DNA of 64,000 nucleotides, from contig CALAUG010000032.1 in NCBI GenBank assembly GCA_937892155.1, forward strand, positions 1 through 64,000, given 5' to 3'. Positions 50,229-59,411 of the stretch are shown piece after piece (within the stretch, counting starts at the first letter, position 1; the number at the start of each line of letters is the position of its first letter). This DNA comes from an uncultured Bacteroidales bacterium. Its GTDB lineage: Bacteria; Bacteroidota; Bacteroidia; Bacteroidales; UBA1715. The translations under genes and the position numbers were made by a program. Below the pieces are notes generated by a model. That model was not told the DNA's origin and did no database searches. It saw only the letters and a program-made list of their open reading frames with translations.

Positions 50229-50678
50229 ATGCGTTTCAGACTTTGTTTCATCACAGTGCTCATATTATTCAGTACTTCCTGTGGGAAGCACGAAAATCCT
50301 GTACCAGTAACGAGTTTGAATTACAAAGTGTTAAGCATTGAAAGCGATGCCCGTTACGGAAATTTACGCGTTGCGGGAGGATCGGCAATACTACAAACGG
50401 GTAATATGTGTGCTGGTTACAACTGCAACGGCGTAGTGGTGTATAGAGTCAAGACAACTGGAGAATATGACGATTTTAAAGTATTTGACAGAACCTGCCC
50501 AAACGAAGTGAGCTCGTGTGCAATGGAAATAAATCCAGCATTTCCGTATGTGCTCTACTGCCCTTGCTGCGGTTCGGAATTCAACATGGAAGGTAATTAT
50601 ATGGAAAAAGGTCCTGCAAATTATCCACTACGAGAATTTGATTGCGACTTTTACGATGGAGATTTAAGAATCTATTAA
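50229..50678 (+). CDS. Rieske-fold-like lipoprotein lacking the histidine ligands
   Basis: A 149-residue lipoprotein with lipobox STSC (Cys18). The later part has the spacing of a Rieske domain: FDRTCPNE (Cys90) and LYCPCCGSEFNMEGNYMEKG (Cys111, Cys113, Cys114), then GPANYPLREF. In true Rieske proteins the motifs are CxH and CPCHGSxF; here both histidines are replaced (Asn92 or nearby, and Cys114), so a normal 2Fe-2S cluster is unlikely. It may bind zinc or another metal, or keep the fold only. Followed 18 bases later by a secreted repeat protein. Confidence 0.72.
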   Translation: MRFRLCFITVLILFSTSCGKHENPVPVTSLNYKVLSIESDARYGNLRVAGGSAILQTGNMCAGYNCNGVVVYRVKTTGEYDDFKVFDRTCPNEVSSCAMEINPAFPYVLYCPCCGSEFNMEGNYMEKGPANYPLREFDCDFYDGDLRIY

Positions 50679-50696
50679 TCACAAAAAACTAAAATC

Positions 50697-51158
50697 ATGA
50701 ATACAAAACACATTATCTCATTGTTAATCATGTCGTTCGTCTGTGCAACCATTTCTTTTGCACAGGAAGAAAACGGATACATTAAAGTTGAAGGTAAAAA
50801 AACAGTTTACTATAGTCAGGCTGGTAAAATAGTCTGCTACGACAAATATGACGAAAAACGCGGTGCTACAATTCACTACGACGCGACGAACAAAGAAATC
50901 GGCTACGCAAAAGTTGACAAAAGAACCCACAAAACAATCAACTACGACAAGTCAGGCGGCGTAATCAATTACACAAAGATAAAAGACAGAAAAACGTACC
51001 GCTACGATAGAGACGACAATTGTCTCGGTTATTACAAGACTGACACAAGAGCGAAAAAGACTATATATTATAACTGCGACAACGTGGAACAAGCATACTC
51101 AAAAGCAAAAAATGGGAAAACAATCCTTTACGGAGAATTCCCATATATTGGCTGGTAA
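50697..51158 (+). CDS. Small exported repeat protein (YD-type repeats)
   Basis: A 153-residue protein with signal peptide (cleaved after SFAQ). The mature part is about five degenerate repeats of roughly 22 residues with the pattern T-I-x-Y-D-x-x-G/N-x-x-x-x-Y-x-K (TVYYSQAGKIVCYDK, TIHYDATNKEIGYAK, TINYDKSGGVINYTK, TYRYDRDDNCLGYYK, TIYYNCDNVEQAYSK). It is strongly basic. It should fold as a small beta-solenoid or meander; function unknown. Confidence 0.72.
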   Translation: MNTKHIISLLIMSFVCATISFAQEENGYIKVEGKKTVYYSQAGKIVCYDKYDEKRGATIHYDATNKEIGYAKVDKRTHKTINYDKSGGVINYTKIKDRKTYRYDRDDNCLGYYKTDTRAKKTIYYNCDNVEQAYSKAKNGKTILYGEFPYIGW

Positions 51159-51209
51159 AAATAAGTTGTCAGAATTGAAAATCCCGTTTATTATTCCTAA
51201 ATCCTAATT

Positions 51210-52136
51210 CTACAATCTGATTGGATATTTCAAAAAATGTTCATTCAGCATTTCCTGTGGGATAATAGTCTTAATTCCCTCAGCAAGGATATTCAACATT
51301 CGTTCACGTACAAAATCTTTTCTCACAAAGAATGAAACATTTCTATATAGTTTCGGATTCACAATCGGACGGATATTTTCACGATACGATTCGCGCAATA
51401 ATTTCAAATGCATTTCCGGTATCGTAGTAAAACCTCCATTTTCATCCACAATCATCATTAAAGTTGGAATATTGCTTGCCTCGTATATTGAAGAGTGGTC
51501 CAATTCCATATCGCAGATTTGAGGAGCCTGCAACTGCAAATTAATATTCGACTTCAATCCCCACAAATGTTCGCGTGGCATAGTCTGCACGTCTATTTCC
51601 TTTTGTTGGAAGAGTGGCGATTTGGGAGAAACATACATATAGAAATTTTCTCTATACAACGGTATTTCCAACAAATCATCTGGTGGATGTGGAAGCGACA
51701 TAATCGCCACATCTATTTCCGCCCTCTGTAATTTTGCAATCGTTTCATCTCTCAAACATTCCGATGCGTGTATCAATATATCGGGATGATGATCTTTCAA
51801 ATATTTGAACAACTTAGGCGTAATGTACGGCGCAATAGTCGGAGTAATACACAAACGAATTTCACCTACCTCGCATTTTCGCTCTGTCAACACCAATTCC
51901 TCCATTTGACGTACATTATATAAAACAACTTTCGCCTGAGCAATAAGTTTTTCTCCAATAAGCGTTGGACGAACTGGACGGCTATTTCTATCAAAAATCA
52001 CCACATCGAGTTCCGATTCCAATTTTTGAATCAACGTGCTTAATGTAGATTGGGTGACATCGCACGATTCGGCAGCCAAGACAAATGTTTTGTATTTATC
52101 TACTGCAACTATATATTCTAACTGTTGTAATGTCAT
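51210..52136 (-). CDS. LysR-type regulator, OxyR-like, without the peroxidatic cysteine
   Basis: A 308-residue LysR-family transcription factor. Winged helix 1-60 (TLQQLEYIVAVDKYKTFVLAAE, SQSTLSTLIQKLESEL); effector domain 90-300. The sequence lines up without gaps with E. coli OxyR around 191-208: LWGLKSNINLQLQAPQIC, in which the reactive Cys199 is Asn199 while Cys208, Gln203 and Ala204 are kept. It therefore cannot form the classic peroxide-sensing disulfide. No oxidative-stress gene is adjacent. The target genes are unknown. Confidence 0.88.
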   Translation of the reverse strand: MTLQQLEYIVAVDKYKTFVLAAESCDVTQSTLSTLIQKLESELDVVIFDRNSRPVRPTLIGEKLIAQAKVVLYNVRQMEELVLTERKCEVGEIRLCITPTIAPYITPKLFKYLKDHHPDILIHASECLRDETIAKLQRAEIDVAIMSLPHPPDDLLEIPLYRENFYMYVSPKSPLFQQKEIDVQTMPREHLWGLKSNINLQLQAPQICDMELDHSSIYEASNIPTLMMIVDENGGFTTIPEMHLKLLRESYRENIRPIVNPKLYRNVSFFVRKDFVRERMLNILAEGIKTIIPQEMLNEHFLKYPIRL

Positions 52137-52228
52137 ATCACTTATTATTTATGTAACTGATAGCAATTATCAAATATATTAAAAATATCTATACTATATT
52201 TCTTAAAAATCCTATACGGCTGATTGTG

Positions 52229-52753
52229 TTACTTTTGAGAGACCCATATTAATTTATCGGTATCGTAGCCTCGCTCTTTGGCAATTGTCAAAACTTTCTC
52301 CTGAGCATTGGGTTCCATCTGCGGAGTTCTATTCAAAATCCACAGATATTTATCGTTGCTACTTCCTATTAGGACATAGTCGTAGTCGGGCGACAGATAC
52401 AGCACATTATAATCGGAATAGAACCACAGGAAAAATGACACTTCCAATTGTCCTGGCACAGCATCATTAGGACGACGTGCTTTACCGACAGACTGTTTGA
52501 ATTTACCATTAAAATCCTTCTTGTATCCCGAATTCACAACTTTCACAGTTCCGTCAGGCTGAATGGTATAATCGGCGGTGCAGCCAACCAATCCACGTTC
52601 AAAACTATGGTCAAAACGTGCTATTTCGTACCATTTTCCCATAAAACGTTCCAAATCAAGTTCAGGAACTGTCGTCGTATCAATTGTTGAACGACATGCA
52701 GAGCAGCTCATTATCGATGCTCCACAAATTAAACTCACTAACATCTTTTTCAT
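52229..52753 (-). CDS. Bacterial lipocalin (Blc-like) lipoprotein
   Basis: A 174-residue outer-membrane lipocalin that probably carries a lipid or other hydrophobic ligand. Lipobox IMSCSACRS (a lipidated Cys near residue 17 or 20). The lipocalin signature FMGKWYEIARFDHSFERGL (GxW) is followed by VGCTADYTIQPDGTVKVVNSG and the closing YLWILNRTPQMEP. Full length. Confidence 0.92.
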   Translation of the reverse strand: MKKMLVSLICGASIMSCSACRSTIDTTTVPELDLERFMGKWYEIARFDHSFERGLVGCTADYTIQPDGTVKVVNSGYKKDFNGKFKQSVGKARRPNDAVPGQLEVSFFLWFYSDYNVLYLSPDYDYVLIGSSNDKYLWILNRTPQMEPNAQEKVLTIAKERGYDTDKLIWVSQK

Positions 52754-52982
52754 AATAATAGATTTTTGATTTTACTATTTTACACATTCGCCGTATAGGA
52801 TTTTTTAAAACCGAGGTAAAAGTAACATGCCACACATATCCATCCAATCTATTTAAAAGAATATACTATTGATAAAAAAGATAATAAACATTCAACAATC
52901 CACGCTCTTTATTCCCGATTCACATTTTCATTATGAATTGTCCATTATATTTAGTACTTTCGCGGAAATAAAATTTACAACT

Positions 52983-53414
52983 ATGAACTCATTCGTAAAA
53001 ATTGCCTCTTTTATAGGCGTAGCAATCCTGTCATTAACTGCGTGTGCGCAGAAAAGTGTGATTACCGAAAATGATTTGAAACCAGAATCGCAATCATTTT
53101 TAAAGGAATATTTTCCAAACAATCCTGTTTCATACATCATTTTGGACTCCGACAAAGATTACGATGTAACATTGAACACTGGCATTAAGGTTGAATTTGA
53201 TAGAAAAGGCGCATGGGAAAGTGTTGACTGCGCATTAAGTCCAGTTCCTAACGGCATCATTCCTGCAAAAATTTCAAATTATATTTCACAAAAATTTCCA
53301 AATCAATTCGTTACTGAAATCTCCAAAGAATTCAACGGATACGATGTAGAATTAAACAATGGTTTGGAGTTAGAATTTTCAAGCGACGGAGAATTTAAGA
53401 GAATAGACGATTAG
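52983..53414 (+). CDS. PepSY-like (DUF2874-type) exported protein
   Basis: A 143-residue exported protein: signal peptide MNSFVKIASFIGVAILSLTACAQ, possibly a lipoprotein (LTAC). Two repeats of the PepSY-like motif follow: QSFLKEYFPNNPVSYIILDSDKDYDVTLNTGIKVEFDRKG and SNYISQKFPNQFVTEISKEFNGYDVELNNGLELEFSSDG. Such proteins may inhibit proteases or bind the cell envelope. TACTTTCG at 52955-52962 is a possible -7 element. Longer readings from 52869 start inside the promoter. Confidence 0.82.
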   Translation: MNSFVKIASFIGVAILSLTACAQKSVITENDLKPESQSFLKEYFPNNPVSYIILDSDKDYDVTLNTGIKVEFDRKGAWESVDCALSPVPNGIIPAKISNYISQKFPNQFVTEISKEFNGYDVELNNGLELEFSSDGEFKRIDD

Positions 53415-53426
53415 ACATATTCCATC

Positions 53427-54218
53427 ATGGGCTTCTTGCTATCAATAACAGATAGATTTCCAATCGCCAACATTCCCGATTTATTAGGATTGTACCATAA
53501 CAATCCTCTTGGGTTAACCCACGAGGCGCAGCTTCTCATCATATTTCTTTTGGTAGAAGTTATGGCCGTTTTCAACTTTTTTATCAGAAAACGCGACAAA
53601 GCACAATTCTATCCTATTGTGTATGTACTTCTTGCTTTATCATTGCTTGCAGTTTTCTATTATTGTTTCCAGACTAAATTGCCGGAAATCACATTAAATA
53701 TGAGAGACCACAGCATACACAAACCTTGTATCGGTTGGTTCTGCCAGCACGAAATCGTCGGCTGGGGCTGGGCTATCGTCGGTATTGCAGCTCTCACCCA
53801 CGTTACATACAGTCTTTTATGCGCAGTCCTGCAAGTTTCCGCACAATTGTACGTGGAAGCAAACTACGCCGAAGGTAAAAAATGGAAAGAATGGAAAGGT
53901 ATTTTATATGCCTTAGTGTTTGGTATTGCGGTTGTTGGTATCAGTTCACGAAGCAACTACATTTTTTCTTCGTGGGTATTGTGCATTGTACTCGCATTAC
54001 TTATTTTGGTCGTAATTATCAAAATCATTCTCGACACAAAACGAATGAAAAAGCCTTTGATAGCACTGCTTATCGGGGTTTTGTTTTTCATAGGAGTGAT
54101 TGCAACAATTATGCTCATACTTGACTGTTTTAGAGGATTACTATTCTTCGTCATCATATTCTTAGTTGTGTTCATCAGCGCCAAGGCAAGCAAGAAAAAA
54201 CCAGCAAATAAACTTTGA
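53427..54218 (+). CDS. Multi-pass membrane protein of unknown function
   Basis: A 263-residue inner-membrane protein with about six hydrophobic segments (near 32-52, 62-80, 110-140, 160-180, 185-205 and 215-250) and a basic C-terminus (KASKKKPANKL). A conserved-looking loop is IHKPCIGWFCQHEIVGWGWAI with two cysteines. I do not recognise the family. It follows the PepSY-like gene by 12 bases. Confidence 0.65.
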   Translation: MGFLLSITDRFPIANIPDLLGLYHNNPLGLTHEAQLLIIFLLVEVMAVFNFFIRKRDKAQFYPIVYVLLALSLLAVFYYCFQTKLPEITLNMRDHSIHKPCIGWFCQHEIVGWGWAIVGIAALTHVTYSLLCAVLQVSAQLYVEANYAEGKKWKEWKGILYALVFGIAVVGISSRSNYIFSSWVLCIVLALLILVVIIKIILDTKRMKKPLIALLIGVLFFIGVIATIMLILDCFRGLLFFVIIFLVVFISAKASKKKPANKL

Positions 54219-54360
54219 TTACTGGTTCCAATATTTTGCTTCTTTGACCAAGGAGTACATCATTACATTTTAATCTCAATTTTTGTCATTTCAACCGAAT
54301 TGAATGCGAGAATTTCAAATTCTATTGTTGTTTTGCAGACGAATTGATATATCATCAAAT

Positions 54361-55932
54361 ATGGGAAAGATTGGAAACATGGCAGTGACCCTTCTATTAC
54401 TGATTGGCACTGCGTTTTCGGCACAAGCACAACTAATATTGGTACTATCCTTGGATGAGTGCCGGGATCTTGCTCTTGAAAATAACAAACAATTAAAAAT
54501 AGCTCAGGAAGAAATTAACAAAGCTGGCTACGATAAAAAATCTGCATTTGCCAACTATCTTCCAAAAGTTTCTGTTTCTGGTATTTACGCATATAATAAC
54601 CAAGACATACAGTTACTAAGCGACGAACAAGACGAGGCCTTACGAAATCTCGGGACAAGCATTGGCACTGAATTAGGAGGTTCATTACAACAAATGCAAC
54701 AAAACGCAATGAGCACCATTCAACAGGTGCTTGCAAATCCAGCAGCCGATCCTGCACTGGCAACGCTTGTGGCATCAAGTCCAACTGTACAATCTATCCT
54801 ACAAAAAATACAAACTACCGACCTTGCCAGCACACTTGCTCCTACCGCCGCATCTATGAATGCACTTGGAGGAGATTTAGCCGACAACTTTATGCTTGAC
54901 ACAAGAAACGTCTTCGCTGGAATTATTTCAGTACAGGAACCATTATTTCTCGGCGGAAAGATTGTTACCTACAACAAAATCGCAGCTGCTAAGAAAGAAT
55001 TAGAGGCTACAAAATATACTTCCGAAGAGTTTGAAACATTGGTTGCAACCGACAAATTGTATTGGCAAATCGTTTCGCTTACCAACAAATTAAAACTGAC
55101 ACAAAAATATGTAGAATTACTGCAAACAATGTCGAACAACGTCGAGAAAATGGCTAAGGAAGGTATCGCGACAATGTCGGACAAACTTGCAGTGAAAGTT
55201 AAATTAAATCAGGCAGAAACCACACTATTGAAAGTAGAAAACGGCCTTGCACTGTCAAAAATGCTTCTATGCCAACATTGCGGCATCGATATGAACACAA
55301 ACCTATCTCTTGCCGACGAAACACTTGAAAATGTTGAAGTTTCAGAAACAACTCCTCACTATACTGAAGATGACATAGTAGCGAACAGACCAGAACTTAA
55401 AAGTTTAAGCCTTGCAACCGAGATTTACAAGCAAAATGTAAATCTTACCCGTTCTGAGTATTTACCAACCATTGCAGCGTTTGGAAACTATGTAATTTCT
55501 AATCCATCATGCTCCAACGGATTTCAAAATGAATTTGACGGATTCTGGAACGTAGGTGTAGTTGCTAAAATTCCTATTCTCCAATGGGGCGAAGGCACAA
55601 ACAAAATCCGGAAAGCAAAAGCTGATGCAAAAATTGCTGAATATAAGTTAGAAGACAGCAAGGAAAAAATCATGCTACAAGTCAATCAATATGAACGTCA
55701 AATAGAAGAAGCAAAATCGTACGTTAAAATGGCAGAAGAAAAAATGTCGGATGCTGAAGAGAACCTCCGCATGGCAACTCTCGGATTTGACGAAGGAGTT
55801 ATAGCTTCATCGGTGCTAAACGAAGCTCAAACAGCATGGCTTCAAGCTCACTCCGACTATATTGACGCAAAAATCGACTGGATTATGGCCAAAGTATATT
55901 TACAAAAAGCAGCAGGTATGTTAAATAAATAA
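54361..55932 (+). CDS. TolC-family outer-membrane efflux protein
   Basis: A 523-residue outer-membrane channel. Signal peptide MGKIGNMAVTLLLLIGTAFSAQAQ; then two OEP repeats rich in alpha-helical coiled coil (LDECRDLALENNKQLKIAQEEINKAG; later LTRSEYLPTIAAFGNYVIS and GVVAKIPILQWGEG). An unusual Ala/Pro-rich insertion lies at about 100-160 (VLANPAADPALATLV). Start at ATG 54361 (an upstream in-frame start would lengthen and spoil the signal peptide). It is the first gene of an exporter operon with HlyD and two ABC-2 genes. Confidence 0.92.
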   Translation: MGKIGNMAVTLLLLIGTAFSAQAQLILVLSLDECRDLALENNKQLKIAQEEINKAGYDKKSAFANYLPKVSVSGIYAYNNQDIQLLSDEQDEALRNLGTSIGTELGGSLQQMQQNAMSTIQQVLANPAADPALATLVASSPTVQSILQKIQTTDLASTLAPTAASMNALGGDLADNFMLDTRNVFAGIISVQEPLFLGGKIVTYNKIAAAKKELEATKYTSEEFETLVATDKLYWQIVSLTNKLKLTQKYVELLQTMSNNVEKMAKEGIATMSDKLAVKVKLNQAETTLLKVENGLALSKMLLCQHCGIDMNTNLSLADETLENVEVSETTPHYTEDDIVANRPELKSLSLATEIYKQNVNLTRSEYLPTIAAFGNYVISNPSCSNGFQNEFDGFWNVGVVAKIPILQWGEGTNKIRKAKADAKIAEYKLEDSKEKIMLQVNQYERQIEEAKSYVKMAEEKMSDAEENLRMATLGFDEGVIASSVLNEAQTAWLQAHSDYIDAKIDWIMAKVYLQKAAGMLNK

Positions 55933-55944
55933 AACTTATTCGGT

Positions 55945-56943
55945 ATGGCAACAGATAGACAACAGACAATAAACACTTTTGCAGCATTAGGAGTTTTAGC
56001 GATTATTCTCGGTGCAGTTTGCGTAATTGGTATTCTTACCTTTGGTAAAACCGACGAAATTATTCAAGGACAAGCAGAAGCAAATGAATATAGAGTTTCC
56101 AGTAAAGTTCCTGGACGTATTTTGGAATTCAGGGTACACGAAGGTCAGAAAGTAAAGGCAGGCGATACACTTGCTATTATCGAAGCTCCCGAAGTTGAGG
56201 CAAAAATGGCACAAGCAGAAGCTGTAAAAACAGCTGCCGAAGCCCAAAACACTAAAGCAGAAAAAGGTGCGCGCCGCGAACAAATACAAGCAGCCTACGA
56301 AATGTGGCAAAAAGCAAAAACGGGAAGAGAAATCACTGAAAAATCATACAACCGTATTAGCAACCTTTTTAAAGAAGGGGTTGTTAGTGAACAGAAATAC
56401 GACGAAGTAAAAGCTCAATACGATGCTGCTATTTCTACCGAAAATGCAGCAAAAGCACAATATACCTTGGCAGTAAAGGGTGCTCAGGCAGAAGATAAGG
56501 AAATGGCTGCAGCACAAGTAAAACAAGCAGAAGGTGTTGTTGCCGAAGTAACATCGTATGTAAACGAAACCATCTTAACGGCTTACGCCGACGGAGATGT
56601 CACAGAGATTTATCCTCACATCGGAGAATTAGTTGGAACCGGCGCTCCAATTATGTCAATCGCAATGCTGAACGACATGTGGGCTACATTCAACGTGCGT
56701 GAAGACTATCTTAAATCTATTAGAATAGGAAGCGAATTTGAAGCATACATTCCTGCTCTTGACACAACAGCAACTATGCGCATTGATTTTATGAAAGATT
56801 TAGGCGACTACGCTGCATGGAAAGCAACCAAACAATCTGGTCAATATGATTTAAAGACATTTGAAGTTCGTGCTGTAACGACATCAAATATTGCTGGATT
56901 ACGTCCAGGGATGACTGTTTTATATAAAATCAACGAAAAATAA
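55945..56943 (+). CDS. HlyD-type membrane fusion protein
   Basis: A 332-residue periplasmic adaptor: one N-terminal membrane segment (about 12-35), a lipoyl-like half (VSSKVPGRILEFRVHEGQKVKAGDTLAII), a long coiled-coil hairpin (about 85-190), the second lipoyl half (TILTAYADGDVTEIYPHIGELVGTGAPIMSIA) and a beta-barrel end with RAVTTSNIAGLRPGMTVLYKI. It joins the TolC-like channel to the two permeases. It lies 12 bases after tolC. Confidence 0.92.
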   Translation: MATDRQQTINTFAALGVLAIILGAVCVIGILTFGKTDEIIQGQAEANEYRVSSKVPGRILEFRVHEGQKVKAGDTLAIIEAPEVEAKMAQAEAVKTAAEAQNTKAEKGARREQIQAAYEMWQKAKTGREITEKSYNRISNLFKEGVVSEQKYDEVKAQYDAAISTENAAKAQYTLAVKGAQAEDKEMAAAQVKQAEGVVAEVTSYVNETILTAYADGDVTEIYPHIGELVGTGAPIMSIAMLNDMWATFNVREDYLKSIRIGSEFEAYIPALDTTATMRIDFMKDLGDYAAWKATKQSGQYDLKTFEVRAVTTSNIAGLRPGMTVLYKINEK

Positions 56944-56958
56944 ATTAATCTTCTGTCT

Positions 56959-58128
56959 ATGCTGAATGGCAGTATGATACTATCGGTGGCAAAACGGGAA
57001 GTAAAGCGTTTACTATCCCGCCCCGTATATATTTTCTCTATGGTGTTGACACCGCTATTCGGCTACATATTTTTCACCACACTGATGCAGGACGGTCTTC
57101 CGAACGACTTGCCCGCCGGTGTTGTTGATGCCGACAACACATCGGTATCCAGACAGATTATTAGAAATCTTGACGCTTTTCAACAGACAAAAATAGTTGA
57201 GAATTATGAGAATTTTGCCAAAGCACGTGAAGCAATGCAACGTGGCGAAATATACTCAATTTACTATATTCCAGAGGGCACGACGCGTGAAGCACTTGCC
57301 AGTAAGCAACCGACAATTTCATTCTATACATCAGCATCATATCTGGTTCCAGCATCTTTGGAATACCGCGATATGAAAATGATGTCGGAATATGCTTCCG
57401 GAGCTATTGCACGAAGCACGCTATACGCCAAAGGATACACGGAAGATCAGGCTATGGCAATGTTGCAGCCAGTAAAAATGGAAATGCACGCCGTTCATAA
57501 CCCTGCACTGAATTATTCCATTTACCTATCAAATTCTCTACTTCCAGCCCTGTTAATGCTTCTGATTTTTCAAGTAACTATCTTCTCAATTTATTCCGAA
57601 TTGAAAGAAGAAACATCAAAAGAATGGCTCGCAATGACTGGAAACAACATCTATAAAGCGGTGATTGGCAAATTGTTGCCTCAATTTGTCATTTGGGTAC
57701 TGATGGGATTTGCCTACCTAATTATTCTCTACGGATACTGGCATTTTCCATTATATAGCGGTTTATTACCAATGATAGTGTTGATGATAGTGTTCGTGGT
57801 TGTCTGTCAATGGTTTGGCGTATTTTTGTGCGGTGCCGTTCCTTCACTTCGTTGGGCTTTGAGTTTAGCAACACTATGGGGAGTTTTGTCATTTCCTATC
57901 TGCGGTTTTTCTTTTCCACAAATGGCATTTCCACCCGCACTCAAAGGACTGTCATATCTATTCCCAATGCGCTATTATTTCCTAATTTATGTAGACCAGG
58001 CTCTTAACGGCATTTCTTTCGGATATACGTGGCTGTACTACGTACTGCTGCTGTCCTTCCTCATATTACCAATATTCGTGATGGGACGACTGAAGAAATT
58101 CCTGCTGGAATATCATTATCAAATATAA
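56959..58128 (+). CDS. ABC-2-type exporter permease
   Basis: A 389-residue YhhJ/YbhR-like ABC-2 permease. One membrane segment (about 22-45), a large extracytoplasmic domain (about 50-190), then five membrane segments (about 195-385) with the family motif FPMRYYFLIYVDQALNG. It is paired with the similar permease gene five bases downstream. No ATPase is encoded in the operon. Confidence 0.9.
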   Translation: MLNGSMILSVAKREVKRLLSRPVYIFSMVLTPLFGYIFFTTLMQDGLPNDLPAGVVDADNTSVSRQIIRNLDAFQQTKIVENYENFAKAREAMQRGEIYSIYYIPEGTTREALASKQPTISFYTSASYLVPASLEYRDMKMMSEYASGAIARSTLYAKGYTEDQAMAMLQPVKMEMHAVHNPALNYSIYLSNSLLPALLMLLIFQVTIFSIYSELKEETSKEWLAMTGNNIYKAVIGKLLPQFVIWVLMGFAYLIILYGYWHFPLYSGLLPMIVLMIVFVVVCQWFGVFLCGAVPSLRWALSLATLWGVLSFPICGFSFPQMAFPPALKGLSYLFPMRYYFLIYVDQALNGISFGYTWLYYVLLLSFLILPIFVMGRLKKFLLEYHYQI

Positions 58129-58132
58129 CAGT

Positions 58133-59290
58133 ATGAAGTGGATGTTTAACATATTGGATGTGTGGAGACACGAATTTTTCCGTTCATTGAAAGATGAAGG
58201 AGTTCTTGTCTTTTTCCTTATTGTTCCTCTATTGTATCCACTGCTCTATGCATATTTGTACAATAATGAAGCTGTGCGCGAAGTTCCAACCGTTGTTGTT
58301 GACAACAGCCATTCAAGTGCCAGCCGCGAATTTCTCCGTAATGTTGATGCAAGCGGCGATGTAAAAATTATAGGACATTGCGCCGATTTTTTGGAAGCAC
58401 AGGAACTCATTCGCAACCACAAGGCATATTGCCTTATCTATGTTCCAGATAATTTTCATAAAAACATTCTCGAAGGCAAACAGGCAATCGTTGAATTATA
58501 TAGCGATATGAGCGGATTATTGTATTACAAAGCTGTACTCAGTTCCTGTACTGAAGTGTCGCTTGCAATGAATCAGGACATAAAAACGCAGCGATTGGTC
58601 GGCGCCACCAAAGAACAGGCTGATGCGTTTGCTTATCCTATTAAATATGAATACGTTCCACTTTTTAATACGCAAAGTGGTTTTGCCACATTTATCATTC
58701 CCGCAGTCCTCATAATGATTATCCAACAGACATTACTCCTCGGCGTTGGAATGCTTATGGGCGACGAAAGAGAAAAACGGCAGAAAGGAATCTTATATGG
58801 TCATCTTGTTGAAAGAAAACCTATAGAAATATTATTAGGAAAAGCAGCTGCGTATTTCGGCATTTACATGCTCATTGCGGCATACCTTATCTGCATTCCC
58901 AACTTTTTCGGACTGATACACATTTGGCAATGGAAAACTCTACTGGCATTTATGTTTCCGTTGGTCCTCGACTGCGTATTTTTCAGTATGGCCATATCGA
59001 CATTTGCCCGCGACCGTGAGGTATTTATCGTACTTTTTGTCTGTATGTCCGTTCCGTTGTTATTTATGTCTGGTATATCGTGGCCGGCTACAGCCATACC
59101 TTCGGTATGGAAAGCCCTATCGTACGCATTCCCGTCAACCTTCGGCATAAACGGATTTGTACGAATCACAGAAATGGGCGCACTTATTCAGGATGTGCAA
59201 TTTGAATTAATTGCTTTGTGGATTCAAGTTTTTGTCTTTTTCGCTGCCACATGGATTTTGTATAGAAAGAGATACAAAAATAATGAGTAA
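58133..59290 (+). CDS. ABC-2-type exporter permease, second subunit
   Basis: A 385-residue ABC-2 permease of the same family: membrane segment (about 25-45), extracytoplasmic domain with DNSHSSASREFLRNVDASGDVKI, then C-terminal membrane bundle including FMSGISWPATAIPSVWKALSYAFPSTFGINGF, a conserved region. The two subunits would make a heterodimer. It ends the tolC-hlyD-ABC2-ABC2 operon; about 120 bases without features separate it from the convergent hsdM. Confidence 0.9.
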   Translation: MKWMFNILDVWRHEFFRSLKDEGVLVFFLIVPLLYPLLYAYLYNNEAVREVPTVVVDNSHSSASREFLRNVDASGDVKIIGHCADFLEAQELIRNHKAYCLIYVPDNFHKNILEGKQAIVELYSDMSGLLYYKAVLSSCTEVSLAMNQDIKTQRLVGATKEQADAFAYPIKYEYVPLFNTQSGFATFIIPAVLIMIIQQTLLLGVGMLMGDEREKRQKGILYGHLVERKPIEILLGKAAAYFGIYMLIAAYLICIPNFFGLIHIWQWKTLLAFMFPLVLDCVFFSMAISTFARDREVFIVLFVCMSVPLLFMSGISWPATAIPSVWKALSYAFPSTFGINGFVRITEMGALIQDVQFELIALWIQVFVFFAATWILYRKRYKNNE

Positions 59291-59411
59291 TTACATCTAC
59301 CCATTAATTCCTAAATAACGCATGGGAACTTGTAGAATTTTTCGTTGAAACCTATGTTTTTGTTACAACAATTTATCTCAATCAAATATTTATACGATTC
59401 GGCAAACTTTT

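Noticed and set aside
59291..59411. Terminator or small RNA between the exporter operon and hsdM
   Set aside because: No stable hairpin or promoter could be seen in these 121 bases.
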